Positions 54,756-64,000 of a DNA stretch of 64,000 nucleotides are shown piece by piece. The notes under the pieces are model-generated. The model was not told the origin of the DNA, did no database searches, and saw only the letters and a program-made list of their open reading frames with translations. The DNA is from Gambelia wislizenii (taxonomy: Eukaryota; Chordata; Lepidosauria; Squamata; Crotaphytidae). The position numbers and the translations under genes are program-made. Location of the stretch: NCBI GenBank assembly GCA_030847615.1, contig JAUMIR010000002.1, positions 194,229,809 to 194,293,808 of the forward strand, read 5' to 3'. The first letter of the stretch is position 1; each line of letters opens with the position of its first letter.

Positions 54756-57700
54756 TCAGGAAGGACTCATCCTGCACTTTCTGCAAGCGCGCTGATGACT
54801 AAAAAGGCCAATCCGAGATAAATAAGTCCGGTTGCACAAAGCACAGCAGAAGGTCTCCTTGGATGATATTTCCAGGTTGTGATTCTTTCCACGTTGTCGT
54901 TTCTCTTCAAGACTTGTTCGGTGTGAGTTCTCAAATAAGGCTGCAGCATTGTGGATAGTGTCTCCATGCCTCCCGATGTGAGGCCAGGGCGGACCATTGT
55001 TGGTGATGAATTTGGCCAAGCCTGAGATGTTGCTTCAGGGAGTCCTTGTATTGCTTTTTTGGAGCGCCCCTCTTACGCTGACCCATGGCGAGTTCACTGT
55101 AGAGTACTGTTTTTGGGAGCCGATGGTCCTCCATCCTAAAAACGTGCCCTGCCCAGCGCAGCTGTGTTCTCAATATCATGGCCTCAATGCTGGTGAACCC
55201 TGCTTGCTCAAGGACAGCAACATTCGTCACATAGTCAGTCCAGTGTATATTTAGGATTGTGCGTATACAGCGCTGATGAAAGCGTTCGAGGAGTTGTAAG
55301 TGGTGGCGATAGGTGACCCATGTTTCAGATCCATAAAGGAGAATAGACAGTACAATGGCTCTATACACACTGATTTTTGTGCTTCGCCTCAGGTTTCTAT
55401 TACTCCAGACTCTTTTGTGAAATCTTCCAAATGCGCTGTATGCCTTTGCTAATCTGTGATCTATCTCTTTGTCAATCTTGGCATCTGAGGAGATTATGCT
55501 TCCCAGGTAGGTGAACTGCTGAATGGACTTGAGCACAGATTTGCCGACAGCAATGTGGGGATGGTGGTGTTCATCCTGTGGTGCAGGCTGGTAAAGAACT
55601 TCCGTTTTCTTCAGGTTGACTTCCAGCCCAAACAGCTCTGCAGCTGTTATGAAGCAGGATGTTAGGCACTGCAGAGCTGCTTCTGTGTGGGCAACAAGGA
55701 CACCATCATCAGCGAAGAGCAGCTCACAGACTACTGTAGATAGTTTAGAGTCTTAGTGTGAGCCCTCAGACGGCTTAAGTTAAACAAGCTACCATCAGTA
55801 CGGTAACGTGTATAGATGCCGTCTTTTTCTTCAAGCTCTACTGTAGCCCTTTGGACCATCATGCTGAAGAAGACTGTAAATTAAGTTGGAGCAAGAACAC
55901 AACCTTGCTTCACTCCATTAGTCATTAGAAAGGGCTCTGAAAGAGCATCGCCATATCTGACTTGACCGTGCTGGCCCTCGTGTAGCAAGATAATCATTTA
56001 AAGAAATTTGGGGGGACATCCTAGACTTTCCACGATCTGCCACAGACCTTTTCTACTTACGGTGTCGAAGGCTTTGGTGAGGTCGACAAATGTTACATAG
56101 AGTTCCTGGTTCTGCTCCCTACATTTTTCTTCCAGTTGTCTAAGGGCAAATACCATATCTGTAGTACTCCTATTGGCTCTGAAGCCACATTGGCTTTCAG
56201 GGAGAAGTTCTTCTGCAATAGCAGGAACTAATTTGTTCAGGAGTATCCTTGCAAGGATTTTTCCAGCAAAATAGAGCAGTGTTATGCCTTGATAGTTTGA
56301 GCAAGCGGATTTTGCTCCTTTTTTCTTGTACAGGGTGATGATGACTGCATCTTAGAGATCTGATGGCAGTTCTCCTTTTTCCCAGCAATTCACAAGGAGT
56401 TTGTGGAATTTATCGTGGAGTATATGACCTCCGTGTTTCCAAACTTCAGGTGGGATTCCATCAGTCCCAGCTGCCTTGCCGTTTTTCATCTGCTGTATGG
56501 CCTTAAGGGTCTCTTCCAAAGTGGGAGCTATGTCCAATTCATTTTTCATCGGTTTTTGTATCACATGTTGGATAGCTGAGCCTTGGACTACTCCGTTGGC
56601 ACTAAAGAGACTTTGAAAATGTTCAGCCCAGCAATTCAGGATGGAGGCTTTATCAGTAATTAATGTTTGGCCATCTGTACTGTATAAAGAGCTTTGGACC
56701 TGATAAGTAGGTCCAAACACTGCTTTAAGAGCTTCATAAAATCCTCTATGATCACCCAGATCTGCACAGCATTGTGTCTTTTCTGCTATATTGATCCACC
56801 ACTTGTTCTGCATGTCTTGGAGTTTTTGTTGAAGTTTACTACTAGTGAGGTGGAAAGCTGCTTTTCTTACATGGCAAGTCGGCTGGGCGAGGTATGCCTG
56901 GTGAGCAGTTCTCTTCTTTGCCAACAGCTCCTGGATCGCTTGGTTGTTTTCATCAAACCAGTCTTGATTTTTTTTTGTAGGAGAACCCGAGGGATTCTTC
57001 TGCAGACTGGAGGATACTGTTTTTGATATGTTGCCAAAGCACTGTAGGAGAAGGAGCTGTAGGATGGTCTTCAAGTTTTGTTTGCAGATTTGCCTGGAAG
57101 TTGTCTCTCATGGTAGCTTGTTGAAGATTGTTGACTTGGAGTCTCTTCTTTAGGATGCCACCCCTCTTAGGTTTGAACTTGAGATGAAGATTTAGTTTAC
57201 ATCGGACAAGGCGATGATCTGTTTGGCATTGTGCACAGGGCATCACTCGGGTATGACAGACATCGCGAATGTTTCTCTGGTGGACTAGAACATAGTCAAT
57301 GAGGTGCCAATGTTTGGATCGGGGATGCATCCAGGTTGTCTTCAAGCTATCTTTCTGCTAAAAGATAGTGTTTGAAATAGTCAGCTGTTGTTCTGCACAG
57401 AACTCTAGCAGGAGGCGTCTGTCATCATTGCAATTTCCAACACTATGCTTGCCTAAGACACCTTTCCAGGCTTTGGAGTTCTTTCCTACTCTGGCATTGA
57501 AGTCACCAAGGATAATAATTTTATCTTCTACAGAGACTTTTTGTAAGAGGTGGCATAGGTCTGTGTAAAATTTGTCTTTCTCTACAGGGTCGGCTTGCAT
57601 AGTTGGGGCATAAATACTAAAGAGAACAACATGTGGAAGGTGGAAGGAAATAATGCGATCAGAGTGTCCTGTTGGCAAGGTTTCGAGTTTGGAGGCAATG

Positions 57701-57910
57701 GAGTTTTTAATCATAAAGCCTACTCCTGAAAGATGTTTTTCAGTTTGGGGTTTGCCAGACCAGTAAAGTGTGTAGCTGGTGCCGTGTTCGTTAAGGCTGC
57801 GTTCCTCATGGAGACGAACTCCACTAAGAGCAGTGATGTCAACATTAAGTCAGCTTGATAGTTCATGGGCTATTAAAGCAGAACAACGCTCAGGCCATCC
57901 ACTATCTGCA
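54756..57910 (-). pseudogene. LINE B ORF2, frameshifted
   Basis: Same domains as LINE A: endonuclease (YAPTMQADP, ILGDFNARVG; 57714-57358), linker (57345-56953), RT N-terminus (57074-56352, with KNGKAAGTDGIPPEVWK), RT C-terminus (55536-54931) and finger (55019-54756). The catalytic box reads FADD, unlike LINE A. Frameshifts include a 2-bp loss near 54960 and a change in the T-run near 56970. Stops at several sites, including the KDS junction at 57355. More decayed than A in frame, but better in the active site. Confidence 0.85.
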
Positions 57911-57952
57911 GAGTCTCACATGGTTCTGATGTTCTAGCATGCAAGCGTCAGT

Positions 57953-58259
57953 TTATTTACACCTTTGGAGGACGGTGTGTGCCTTTGTTTCTTTGCCTTG
58001 ATTTGACCGCATTAGAAGATGTCCATTGGCTGCGGCTAGCCAACCAGGTAGGTGGGGATGAGCTTTCATTGGGCCACCTTTTCTAGGCCCCTCTCCATAT
58101 GGAGCAAGCAGTGCTCTCCTTAAAAAAGGCTGCTTGGTCGTTCAGGAGGCTGCCAAACAAGACTGTCATCTCCCGGGTCAACCTCAAGCGACCAAAGTCC
58201 TGAACCGCCTGCATGCAGGGTTGGGTCTGCGGCTTCCAGTGCATCTTTACACCTGCCAT
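57953..58259 (-). pseudogene. LINE B ORF1, frameshifted
   Basis: Starts MAGVKMHWKPQTQP as in LINE A and keeps TREMTVLFGSLLNDQAAF. A longer A-run near 58121 shifts the frame. The TAA shared with LINE A is retained. Confidence 0.5.
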
Positions 58260-58815
58260 TTCATCCCTCACCTATCACTACAGGGCTTTTTCGGAATTGG
58301 ATTTGTCTTTCGGGCCTGTGCAATGGATTTTTCTGGTGGAGCGCAGCATGCAGAGAACTGGCCTCACCCTTTAAACCAAAGGTTAATCTGCTGTGGCCTT
58401 GCAAGCGTAGATGTAGCAGCGAGGTCCTTGGGTCATAGGTTTGATTAGAGTTTCCTTCTCTTAGATGGTTGACCTTACAGGGTTGGACGAGCACCATCTG
58501 CCCGGGTTTGGGATTAGAGTTTTCCTTCTCATAGGATGGTTGCCATAAAGCTAGTGAGCCCATCCTGCCCTTTGATGCTCTTTGTCAGACCCTTCGGTTT
58601 TGACCTGTCTGGCATGGGAGACCCTACCGGTGGCTATTATGCCACCGCCAGCATAGCTCAAAACATCATTAGGGTACGCAAGCCTCACTCCCACGACAAG
58701 GGGGTGTCAGTGGAGAGAAGTGACTGAAATAAGCTGAGGACAAAGGGGAAAAGTGAGAGGGAGAGAAAAAACTGGGGCATTTTGAAAGCATCTGTAAAAA
58801 TGGGACAACAGAAGA

Positions 58816-59271
58816 TTGATAGGAGCTTTCCCTGCCAAATCAACATGGAGAGCAAGCATTTTGTTGCTTGAGGCAAAGGACAAGACTGTGCCCCCCCCCC
58901 CATCTAATTCCATATGCAGAAGCTGACAAGACTGACAACTTATTCTTACTTCAATCCTGGCAGTAGGATAGGGCCTCCATTCCCACCTGACGACATCACG
59001 CTTGTTAAGGGGGTAAATAACACTGCATGCAATGTAGAGTTTTGTATGTAGAAGAGAAAGGTCAATGGGCTCAGAAGGAACTGCTGATGGGAAGTGTTTT
59101 TCTCCATCTGTTGCACCCCAACACCCAGCATGTGCCATCTGAAATAGTTCCCCCCTGTGTCTAATGGTAGACCCAACCCAAGCTCTTCTTTGGTTGTCAT
59201 ATGTGATTTACGAGCTGAATTAGATACAATAGATAACAAACTATGTCGGCATGCTCCATGCTTATTAGTAA
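58816..59271. other. Unclassified DNA
   Basis: No gene or repeat recognised; a C-run at about 58891. Confidence 0.35.
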
Positions 59272-59273
59272 TA

Positions 59274-59987
59274 CAGTAGTCACTTCACATTTGCGGGGGT
59301 TAGGGGCAGAGCACCACCATGAACGTGAAAAAAAATGCAAATAAATTAAGCCCCGCCCCAAACATGCTGTACACTCCTCTCCTGCCAATAGCAGCTGCCG
59401 CCGCTGTGACCAATAAAAAAAAACAGGCAAAAAAACAGGGGAGGAGGAGGAGGCAAGAGGGGGAGAGGTTTGCATGCATGCGTGCATGCGTGCTCAAGAG
59501 TGGCAGCTGTGCTTTTCTCTTGGGCCTGAGGAGAGACAGGGTTGGATCTGAATTTTAAAGAGGCAATTCGGTTTGGATGCCAGTTGGGAACAAGAGGTGG
59601 AGTAGTTTTTTGCCAGGATAAGAGGACTGAGAGTGGTGCAAAGTCTAGGAACTTTGCAAATGTGGTGGAGGAGGCGTCGTTCAAACGCATGAAAGGGAGG
59701 AACAGGCAATGCTGTTGGCTGGAGTGGAGGAAGATAAAGCAGAGGATGAGGTTGGGGTGGGTGGGGGTGGGGTCGGAGCCAGCCTTCCCGCCAGAGTGGA
59801 GGGAAGTGGAGGGACTTTGCAAATCTTGCAGAATAATGGTGGTGCGAAAATAGGAGGAGGGGGAGGAGAAGGATGACATGGTCTTGCAATAACAAATACT
59901 GTACTGTAGAAGTAATCCAGCAGTAGCTACAAACCACAAATACTCAAAACCACAAATGTGAAATCCGCACATGTGAAGGGACAACTG
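59274..59987. mobile_element. Tigger/pogo-like element, 714 bp, distinct interior
   Basis: Ends CAGTAGTCACTTCACATTTG and, inverted, CAGTTGTCCCTTCACATGTG, flanked by TA (59272-59273, 59988-59989). The interior is unlike the ~240-bp copies and purine-rich (GGAGGAGGAGGAGG, GGGGTGGGTGGGGGTGGGG). No transposase frame recognised. Confidence 0.8.
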
Positions 59988-60162
59988 TACTTATTTTTAC
60001 ATTCTTAAAATAGGTGGATTGTGAGCTCTTACCCAAATTCCTGACATCCATTGGACATAATTATGACATAGTGCCCTGTGCCTGCTTTTTGAGATGATAC
60101 AGAACACAAACAGCACATTTTATTAGCTCTATCCAGCTTATGTTCACATAGATCAAGAACTG

Positions 60163-60388
60163 GTTGTGCGTGGGTGCATGTGCCTTCAAATTGCTTGTTG
60201 GCCTATGGTGATCCCATGAATTTCATAGGGTTTTCTTAAGCAAGGAGTACTCAGAGGTAGTTTTACCAGTTCCTTCCTCTGAAATATAGCCTAAAGCATC
60301 TGGCATTTGTTGGTGGCCTTCCATCCAAGTGCTAACCAGGGCTGTTCCTGCTTAGCTTCCAAGAATTGGGAGCAGGGGGGTCTGGTGC
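60163..60388 (-). mobile_element. 5S rRNA-headed SINE
   Basis: The minus strand reads GGAAGCTAAGCAGG, CCTGGTTAGCACTTGGATGG and a GGCC block, the internal control region of 5S rRNA (expected GGAAGCTAAGCAGGGTCGGG, TACTTGGATGGGAGACC). It continues through a body with TTAAGAAAACCCTATGAAAT and ends ATTTGAAGGCACATGC, the same tail as the tRNA-headed SINE at 31771. Decayed. 5S-headed SINEs are reported in squamates, from memory. Confidence 0.82.
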
Positions 60389-60403
60389 CTTTTGTGTCAA
60401 CTC

Positions 60404-62055
60404 CTAGAATCATAGAATCATAGAATTGCAGAGTTGGAAGAGACCACGAGGGCCATCCAGTCCAACCCCCCTGCCATGCAGGAAATCTTGATCAAAGCAT
60501 CCCCGACAGATGGCAATCCAGCCTCTGTTTAAAGACCTCCAAGGAAGGAGACCCCACCACGCTCCGAGGGAGTGTGTTCCACTGCCGAACAGCTCTTACT
60601 GTCAAGAAGTTCCTCCTCATGTTGAGGTGGAATCTCTGTTCCTGGAGCTTGCACCCATTGCTCCGTGTTCCAGTCTCTGGAGCAGCAGAAAACAAGCTTG
60701 CTCCATCCTCAGCGTGACATCCCTTCAAATACTTAAACAGGGCTATCATATCGCCTCTTAACCGTCTTTTTTCCAGGCTAAACATACCCAGCTCCCTAAG
60801 TCTCTCCTCATAAGGCATTGTTTCCAGACCTTTCACCATTTTAGTTGCCCTTCTCTGGACACACTCCAATTTGTCAATATCCTTTCTGAATTGTGGTGCC
60901 CAGAACTGGACACAGTATTCGAAGTGAGGTCTGACCAAGGGAGAATAGAGTGGCACTATTACTTCCCTTGATCTAGACACTATACTTCTATTGATACAGC
61001 CCAAAATCGCATTGGCCTTTTTAGCTGCCACATCACACTGTTGGCTCATGTTCAACTTGTGGTCTACTAGGACTCCTAGATCCCTTTCGCACGTAGTCTC
61101 ATTCAGCCAGGTCTCTCCCATCCTATATTTATGCATTTCATTTTTCCGCCCTAAATGCAGTACTTTACATTTCTCCGTATTGAATTTCATTTTGTTAGCT
61201 TTGGCCCAGCTCTCTAGTCTATCCAGGTCATTCTGAATTTTGATCCTGTCCTCTAGGGTATTAGCTACTCCTCCTAATTTGGTGTCATCTGCAAATCTGA
61301 TAAGTATGCCCCTAATTCCCTCATCCAAGTCATTGATAAAGATGTTGAATAGCACTGGGCCCAGGACAGAACCCTGTGGCACCCCACTGGTCACATCTTT
61401 CCAAGATGAAGAGGAGCCTCTGCTGAGCACCCTTTGGGTTCGGCCGGTCAACCAATTACAAATCCATTGAACAGTTAACTTGTCTAGCCCACATTTTACA
61501 AGCTTGTTTGCAAGAATGTCATGGGGAACCTTGTCAAAGGCCTTACTGAAATCAAGGTATGCAATGTCCACAGCATTCCCTTCATCTACCAAGCTGGTAA
61601 CTTTATCAAAAAAAGAGATCAGATTAGTCTGGCATGACTTGTTTCTCTGAAACCCATGTTGACTTTTTGTGATTATGGCATTGCCTTCTAAATGTTCACA
61701 GACTCTCTGTTTAATGATCTGCTCTAGAATCTTCCCTGGTATTGATGTCAGACTAACTGGACGATAATTGTTGGGATCCTCTTTTTTCCCCTTTTTGAAA
61801 ATGGGAACTACGTTTGCCCTCCTCCAGTCTGCTGGGACTTCTCCTGTTCTCCAGGAGTTCTCAAATATTATTGCCAATGGCTCTGAGATTATATTTGCCA
61901 GCTCTTTTAATACTCTTGGATGTAGTTCATCTGGTCCTGGAGATTTAAATTCATTTAGATTAAGAAGGTATTCCTGTACTACCTCTTTACTTATTTTGAG
62001 CTGGATTTCCCCTATTGTGTCCTCTGTTCCATATATTGTGTCCTCTGTAATATAA
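60404..62055 (-). mobile_element. CR1 LINE copy C6, 5'-truncated, best RT copy
   Basis: The 3' tail CTAGAATCATAGAATCATAG is at 60404; it reads leftward from the RT N-terminus at about 62055 through RT to the end. Includes an almost 1.4-kb open frame. Confidence 0.94.
60492..61877 (-). CDS. CR1 C6 reverse transcriptase, 461+ codon open frame
   Basis: Uninterrupted from upstream of 61877 (the frame is open to about 62043, no ATG) to the stop at 60492. Landmarks: KKEDPNNYRPVSLTSIPGKI, YLDFSKAFDKVPHDIL, SGVPQGSVLGPVLFNIFIND, catalytic FADDTKLGGV, then [34 protein letters not shown] and the CR1 C-terminal block to VFKQRLDCHLSGML. The 61877 position is a TTG codon, so not a natural start. Endonuclease and ORF1 are missing, so it cannot move autonomously, but the RT domain looks undamaged, indicating a recent insertion. 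Confidence 0.9.
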   Translation of the reverse strand: MAIIFENSWRTGEVPADWRRANVVPIFKKGKKEDPNNYRPVSLTSIPGKILEQIIKQRVCEHLEGNAIITKSQHGFQRNKSCQTNLISFFDKVTSLVDEGNAVDIAYLDFSKAFDKVPHDILANKLVKCGLDKLTVQWICNWLTGRTQRVLSRGSSSSWKDVTSGVPQGSVLGPVLFNIFINDLDEGIRGILIRFADDTKLGGVANTLEDRIKIQNDLDRLESWAKANKMKFNTEKCKVLHLGRKNEMHKYRMGETWLNETTCERDLGVLVDHKLNMSQQCDVAAKKANAILGCINRSIVSRSREVIVPLYSPLVRPHFEYCVQFWAPQFRKDIDKLECVQRRATKMVKGLETMPYEERLRELGMFSLEKRRLRGDMIALFKYLKGCHAEDGASLFSAAPETGTRSNGCKLQEQRFHLNMRRNFLTVRAVRQWNTLPRSVVGSPSLEVFKQRLDCHLSGML

Positions 62056-62929
62056 AAGGATGGGCAAAACTGTAAAAGTGAAGGATCCCTCTGGTGTAAT
62101 GATTAAAGGACCAAAGAAGACATGGGCTCATATTCACACTCATACAATGATGCTCACTGCCTAATTCAGACTTTCTCAGTCCCATCTACTCTGTGGTGTT
62201 GTCACAAAGATAAAAGGAGAACATGCATGACACATATGTGCTGCAGGAGGGAAGTGGAGTGTGCGCAGCAGGGATGGAGGGGCACGCAGAGGAAACCCAC
62301 GCCTTTTCAAATTGATCAAGCCATTGCCTGCAGGAGGAAAGACGAGTTGGCCAAGCAGCTTCCTACTGCCTCAAGGGAAGAGGTTCTTTCCTAGTAGACT
62401 CATATGTAGAGCAAATGGTATGAAGACTCAAAGTCAGCACCTCCAACGTCTCGACCTGGCCTCACCTTCTCACCCATTAGTGTGGGGCACAAGCAAGCAC
62501 ATCCAGGCAAGCCACTCCAACTTTGCGCCAGCGCTACTTTTTCTTTTTTTAATTGGTTGTTTTGCGGTTATTTTTTTTTCAATAGTAAGATTGGCAGTCA
62601 CTGTCAACCAATCAGAACCTAACTGGTGGCACCAGAAGAGTTGGGAAGGTTCTCTCCCTCCCCTCCGCTGGCCCTCACCTTGTGAGCCAGAGGGAACGGC
62701 GAAGAAGATTGATTAGTTGTGGGGAAGAAAATGACAATGTGCTTATTTATATCCTCTCTTTGTGGGCCACACAAAATCTTTTGCCGGGTCACATGTGGCC
62801 CATGGGCCATATGTTGTGCAGGCCTGCCTTATACTAAGGTAGACTGCCATCCTGGCCATCCTGCTGATTGGCTTTAATTCTAGCATGCCCAGGAAGACAG
62901 ATCAAAGAGATATGATTCAACATCTTTAG
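62056..62929. other. Unclassified DNA; possible hAT MITE end near 62825
   Basis: The segment 62765-62826 reads, inverted, CAGGCCTGCACAACATATGG then GGCCACATGTG, a known hAT MITE terminus pattern. The other end is not found. No gene recognised. Confidence 0.35.
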
Positions 62930-63100
62930 GTGTATTTTTAGCTAACACACATTGGAAGCTGCTTATTGCAGTGTAGATGTGTAAATTGCTATCGCTTAAA
63001 ACAATTTGTAAGCCGCTCTGATAGCCTTGTGGCTGAAGAGTGGGGTATAACTAACTAACTAACTAAAAAACAACAACAACAACAACTCACACACTAAGAA
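62930..63100 (+). mobile_element. L2-like 3' tail with CTAA and CAA repeats
   Basis: TTTGTAAGCCGCTCTGATAG and GAGTGGGGTATAA followed by (CTAA)n and (CAA)n at about 63048-63086. Confidence 0.6.
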
Positions 63101-63261
63101 ATACAGTAGAAGATGTGTTGGTAATACTGCAGGGGCTCACTTTCAGGGAATATGCAATAAGCAACAAAATAGAAGCTGGCAACAAAATGGAGAGAGTTTG
63201 CACTTGATTCTCCAGAGAACAGGGAGCTAGATACACTTTTGCAGCACTCAGTATCCTAAAC

Positions 63262-63392
63262 TGGGTTGGGAATCATGGAGCCTTCCTGACTTTGGACTGC
63301 AACTCTCAGCATTCTGCACTATTGACTGTGCTAGATAAGGCCACTGGAAGCTACAGTCCAACAACATCTGAAGGGCACAGTTCCCATCGCTA
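63262..63392. mobile_element. Palindromic MITE ('TGTTGTTGGACTG' family)
   Basis: Arms TTGGGAATCATGGAGCC with TTTGGACTGCAACTC, and GTCCAACAACATCTGAAGGG with CAGTTCCCATCG. Confidence 0.6.
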
Positions 63393-63732
63393 TCCTAGAT
63401 GCATATTATTTGCAGTTAAGAGGACACATATCAGCTTCTAATCCTTTTTGCTTGAAACAGTTATTTAAAACCTCACTCACTGTATCTTGTTTCGAAAATA
63501 ATTACCAGTCTAGTTCTGTCTGCTGGATTTCTTGCCTCATAGCTGCATTTTTGGTGTTCTTTGTTACCCTGTTCTCAATAATTTAAGTTATTGGATGTTC
63601 ATTAGGATTATATAAATTATCCATAATTTTATTTTGATTTACAACCTGTCCTATTCTGTCATCACTAAATCATATTAAGAAGCTTTCTTTTCCTTAAGCC
63701 TACATATATTAATAATGATGTTGTTTATTTTA

Positions 63733-63890
63733 CAGTGCTGAGAAAAAGTTTGTGAACCCTTCAGTATTGCCACCTATTTCCAGCCTAAAATGCTGAAAGA
63801 TCTTAATCTAGCCCCATAATCAAAGATGAAGATAAGCAGATAAACTGATTAAACAAATGGCACACAAACATTTTCAGGATGCTGGGACAT
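63733..63890 (+). mobile_element. Tc1/mariner-like terminus
   Basis: TA then CAGTGCTGAGAAAAAGTTTG, GTGAACCCTT, and later AATCAAAGATGAAGATAAGC and TTAAACAAATGGCAC, resembling a vertebrate Tc1/mariner end known to me. The second end is not in the window. Confidence 0.5.
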
Positions 63891-64000
63891 GCAATCGCTG
63901 ATAATTTTATAATGTAAAGAGCTAACATTGCATTATGTGCTACTGCCAGCAGGGGCCAGTAGTGAGCTACCTATATGCAGCTGGTGAGCACAACAAAATA

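Larger units (their letters stand above)
54723..58718 (-). mobile_element. LINE B: second full-length copy, 12-bp TSD
   Basis: 3,996 bp, same architecture and ends as LINE A. The flanks AGTGACTGAAAT at 54711-54722 and 58719-58730 are identical, proving retrotransposition at this exact size. 3' end TCTCTCTGGCTTTTCTTCG on the plus strand (hairpin CTTCGTTTGCGAAG reversed at about 54740-54753). Confidence 0.93.
54495..58815 (+). mobile_element. Element X, copy 3, split by LINE B
   Basis: The left part 54495-54722 is the cleanest copy of X. The right part 58731-58815 (AAGCTGAGGACAAAGGGG...GGGACAACAG) matches the inverted piece at 7961. LINE B sits between the halves. Confidence 0.6.

Noticed and set aside
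54723..58718. Segmental duplication explaining LINE A and LINE B
   Set aside because: The target duplications differ (GATTTTT versus AGTGACTGAAAT) and insertion points in element X differ.
60300..60388. Functional 5S rRNA gene
   Set aside because: Decayed, lacks the 5' and 3' thirds, no T-run terminator, and is joined to a SINE body.

Overview
The window looks like intergenic DNA from a vertebrate, most likely a squamate reptile (lizard). The basis is the repeat mixture: CR1 LINEs ending in ATTCTATG-type repeats, L2-type LINEs with 'GTAAGCCGCC' tails, a BovB-type RTE fragment, a tRNA-headed and a 5S rRNA-headed SINE with related tails, an L1 fragment, and many short hAT, Tigger/pogo and Harbinger-like DNA transposons. 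Birds rarely carry this mix. Tuatara is not excluded. I found no host protein-coding exon, tRNA or rRNA gene; every long reading frame with recognisable similarity belongs to a transposable element (TE).

Layout. 1-2.0 kb: unique DNA plus a CR1 3' end. 2.0-6.8 kb: a TIR element (called X here) split by a hAT element, itself split by a full-length ~4 kb LINE ('LINE A'). 6.8-16.7 kb: mostly old or unclassified DNA with small DNA transposons and an L2 end. 16.7-24.4 kb: a CR1 invaded by two Harbinger-like MITEs and a Tigger, abutting a hAT transposase pseudogene that is split by a second CR1. 24.4-26.1 kb: L2 containing a Tigger containing a LINE-A-family fragment. 26.6-33 kb: CR1, L2 tails, SINE and BovB fragments. 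33-37.4 kb: mostly unique. 37.4-39.7 kb: a CR1 5' end with intact ORF1 inside an unclassified repeat. 40.2-40.6 kb: a hAT MITE with perfect TSD. 42.2-46.9 kb: a CR1 containing an L1, which contains a hAT element carrying a GC-rich tandem array; the same CR1 also holds a 331-bp palindromic MITE. 47-54.5 kb: mostly unique, with small LINE fragments and an 818-bp TIR element. 54.5-58.8 kb: a second full-length LINE ('LINE B') in another copy of element X. 59.3-64 kb: a Tigger-like MITE, a 5S SINE, a CR1 with a long open RT frame, and a Tc1/mariner-like terminus.

The most notable items are five copies of one APE-type LINE family (two apparently full length) with a short overlapping ORF1, a C-terminal C2HC-like finger, a ~30-nt 3' UTR with a hairpin and a GA-type tail; two independent Harbinger-like insertions at the same CTA in CR1; a CR1 copy keeping its 5' end and complete ORF1; and two SINEs with different heads but related BovB-like tails. 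The nesting gives a relative insertion chronology. All family names come from recalled protein and terminal motifs, not from a database search.
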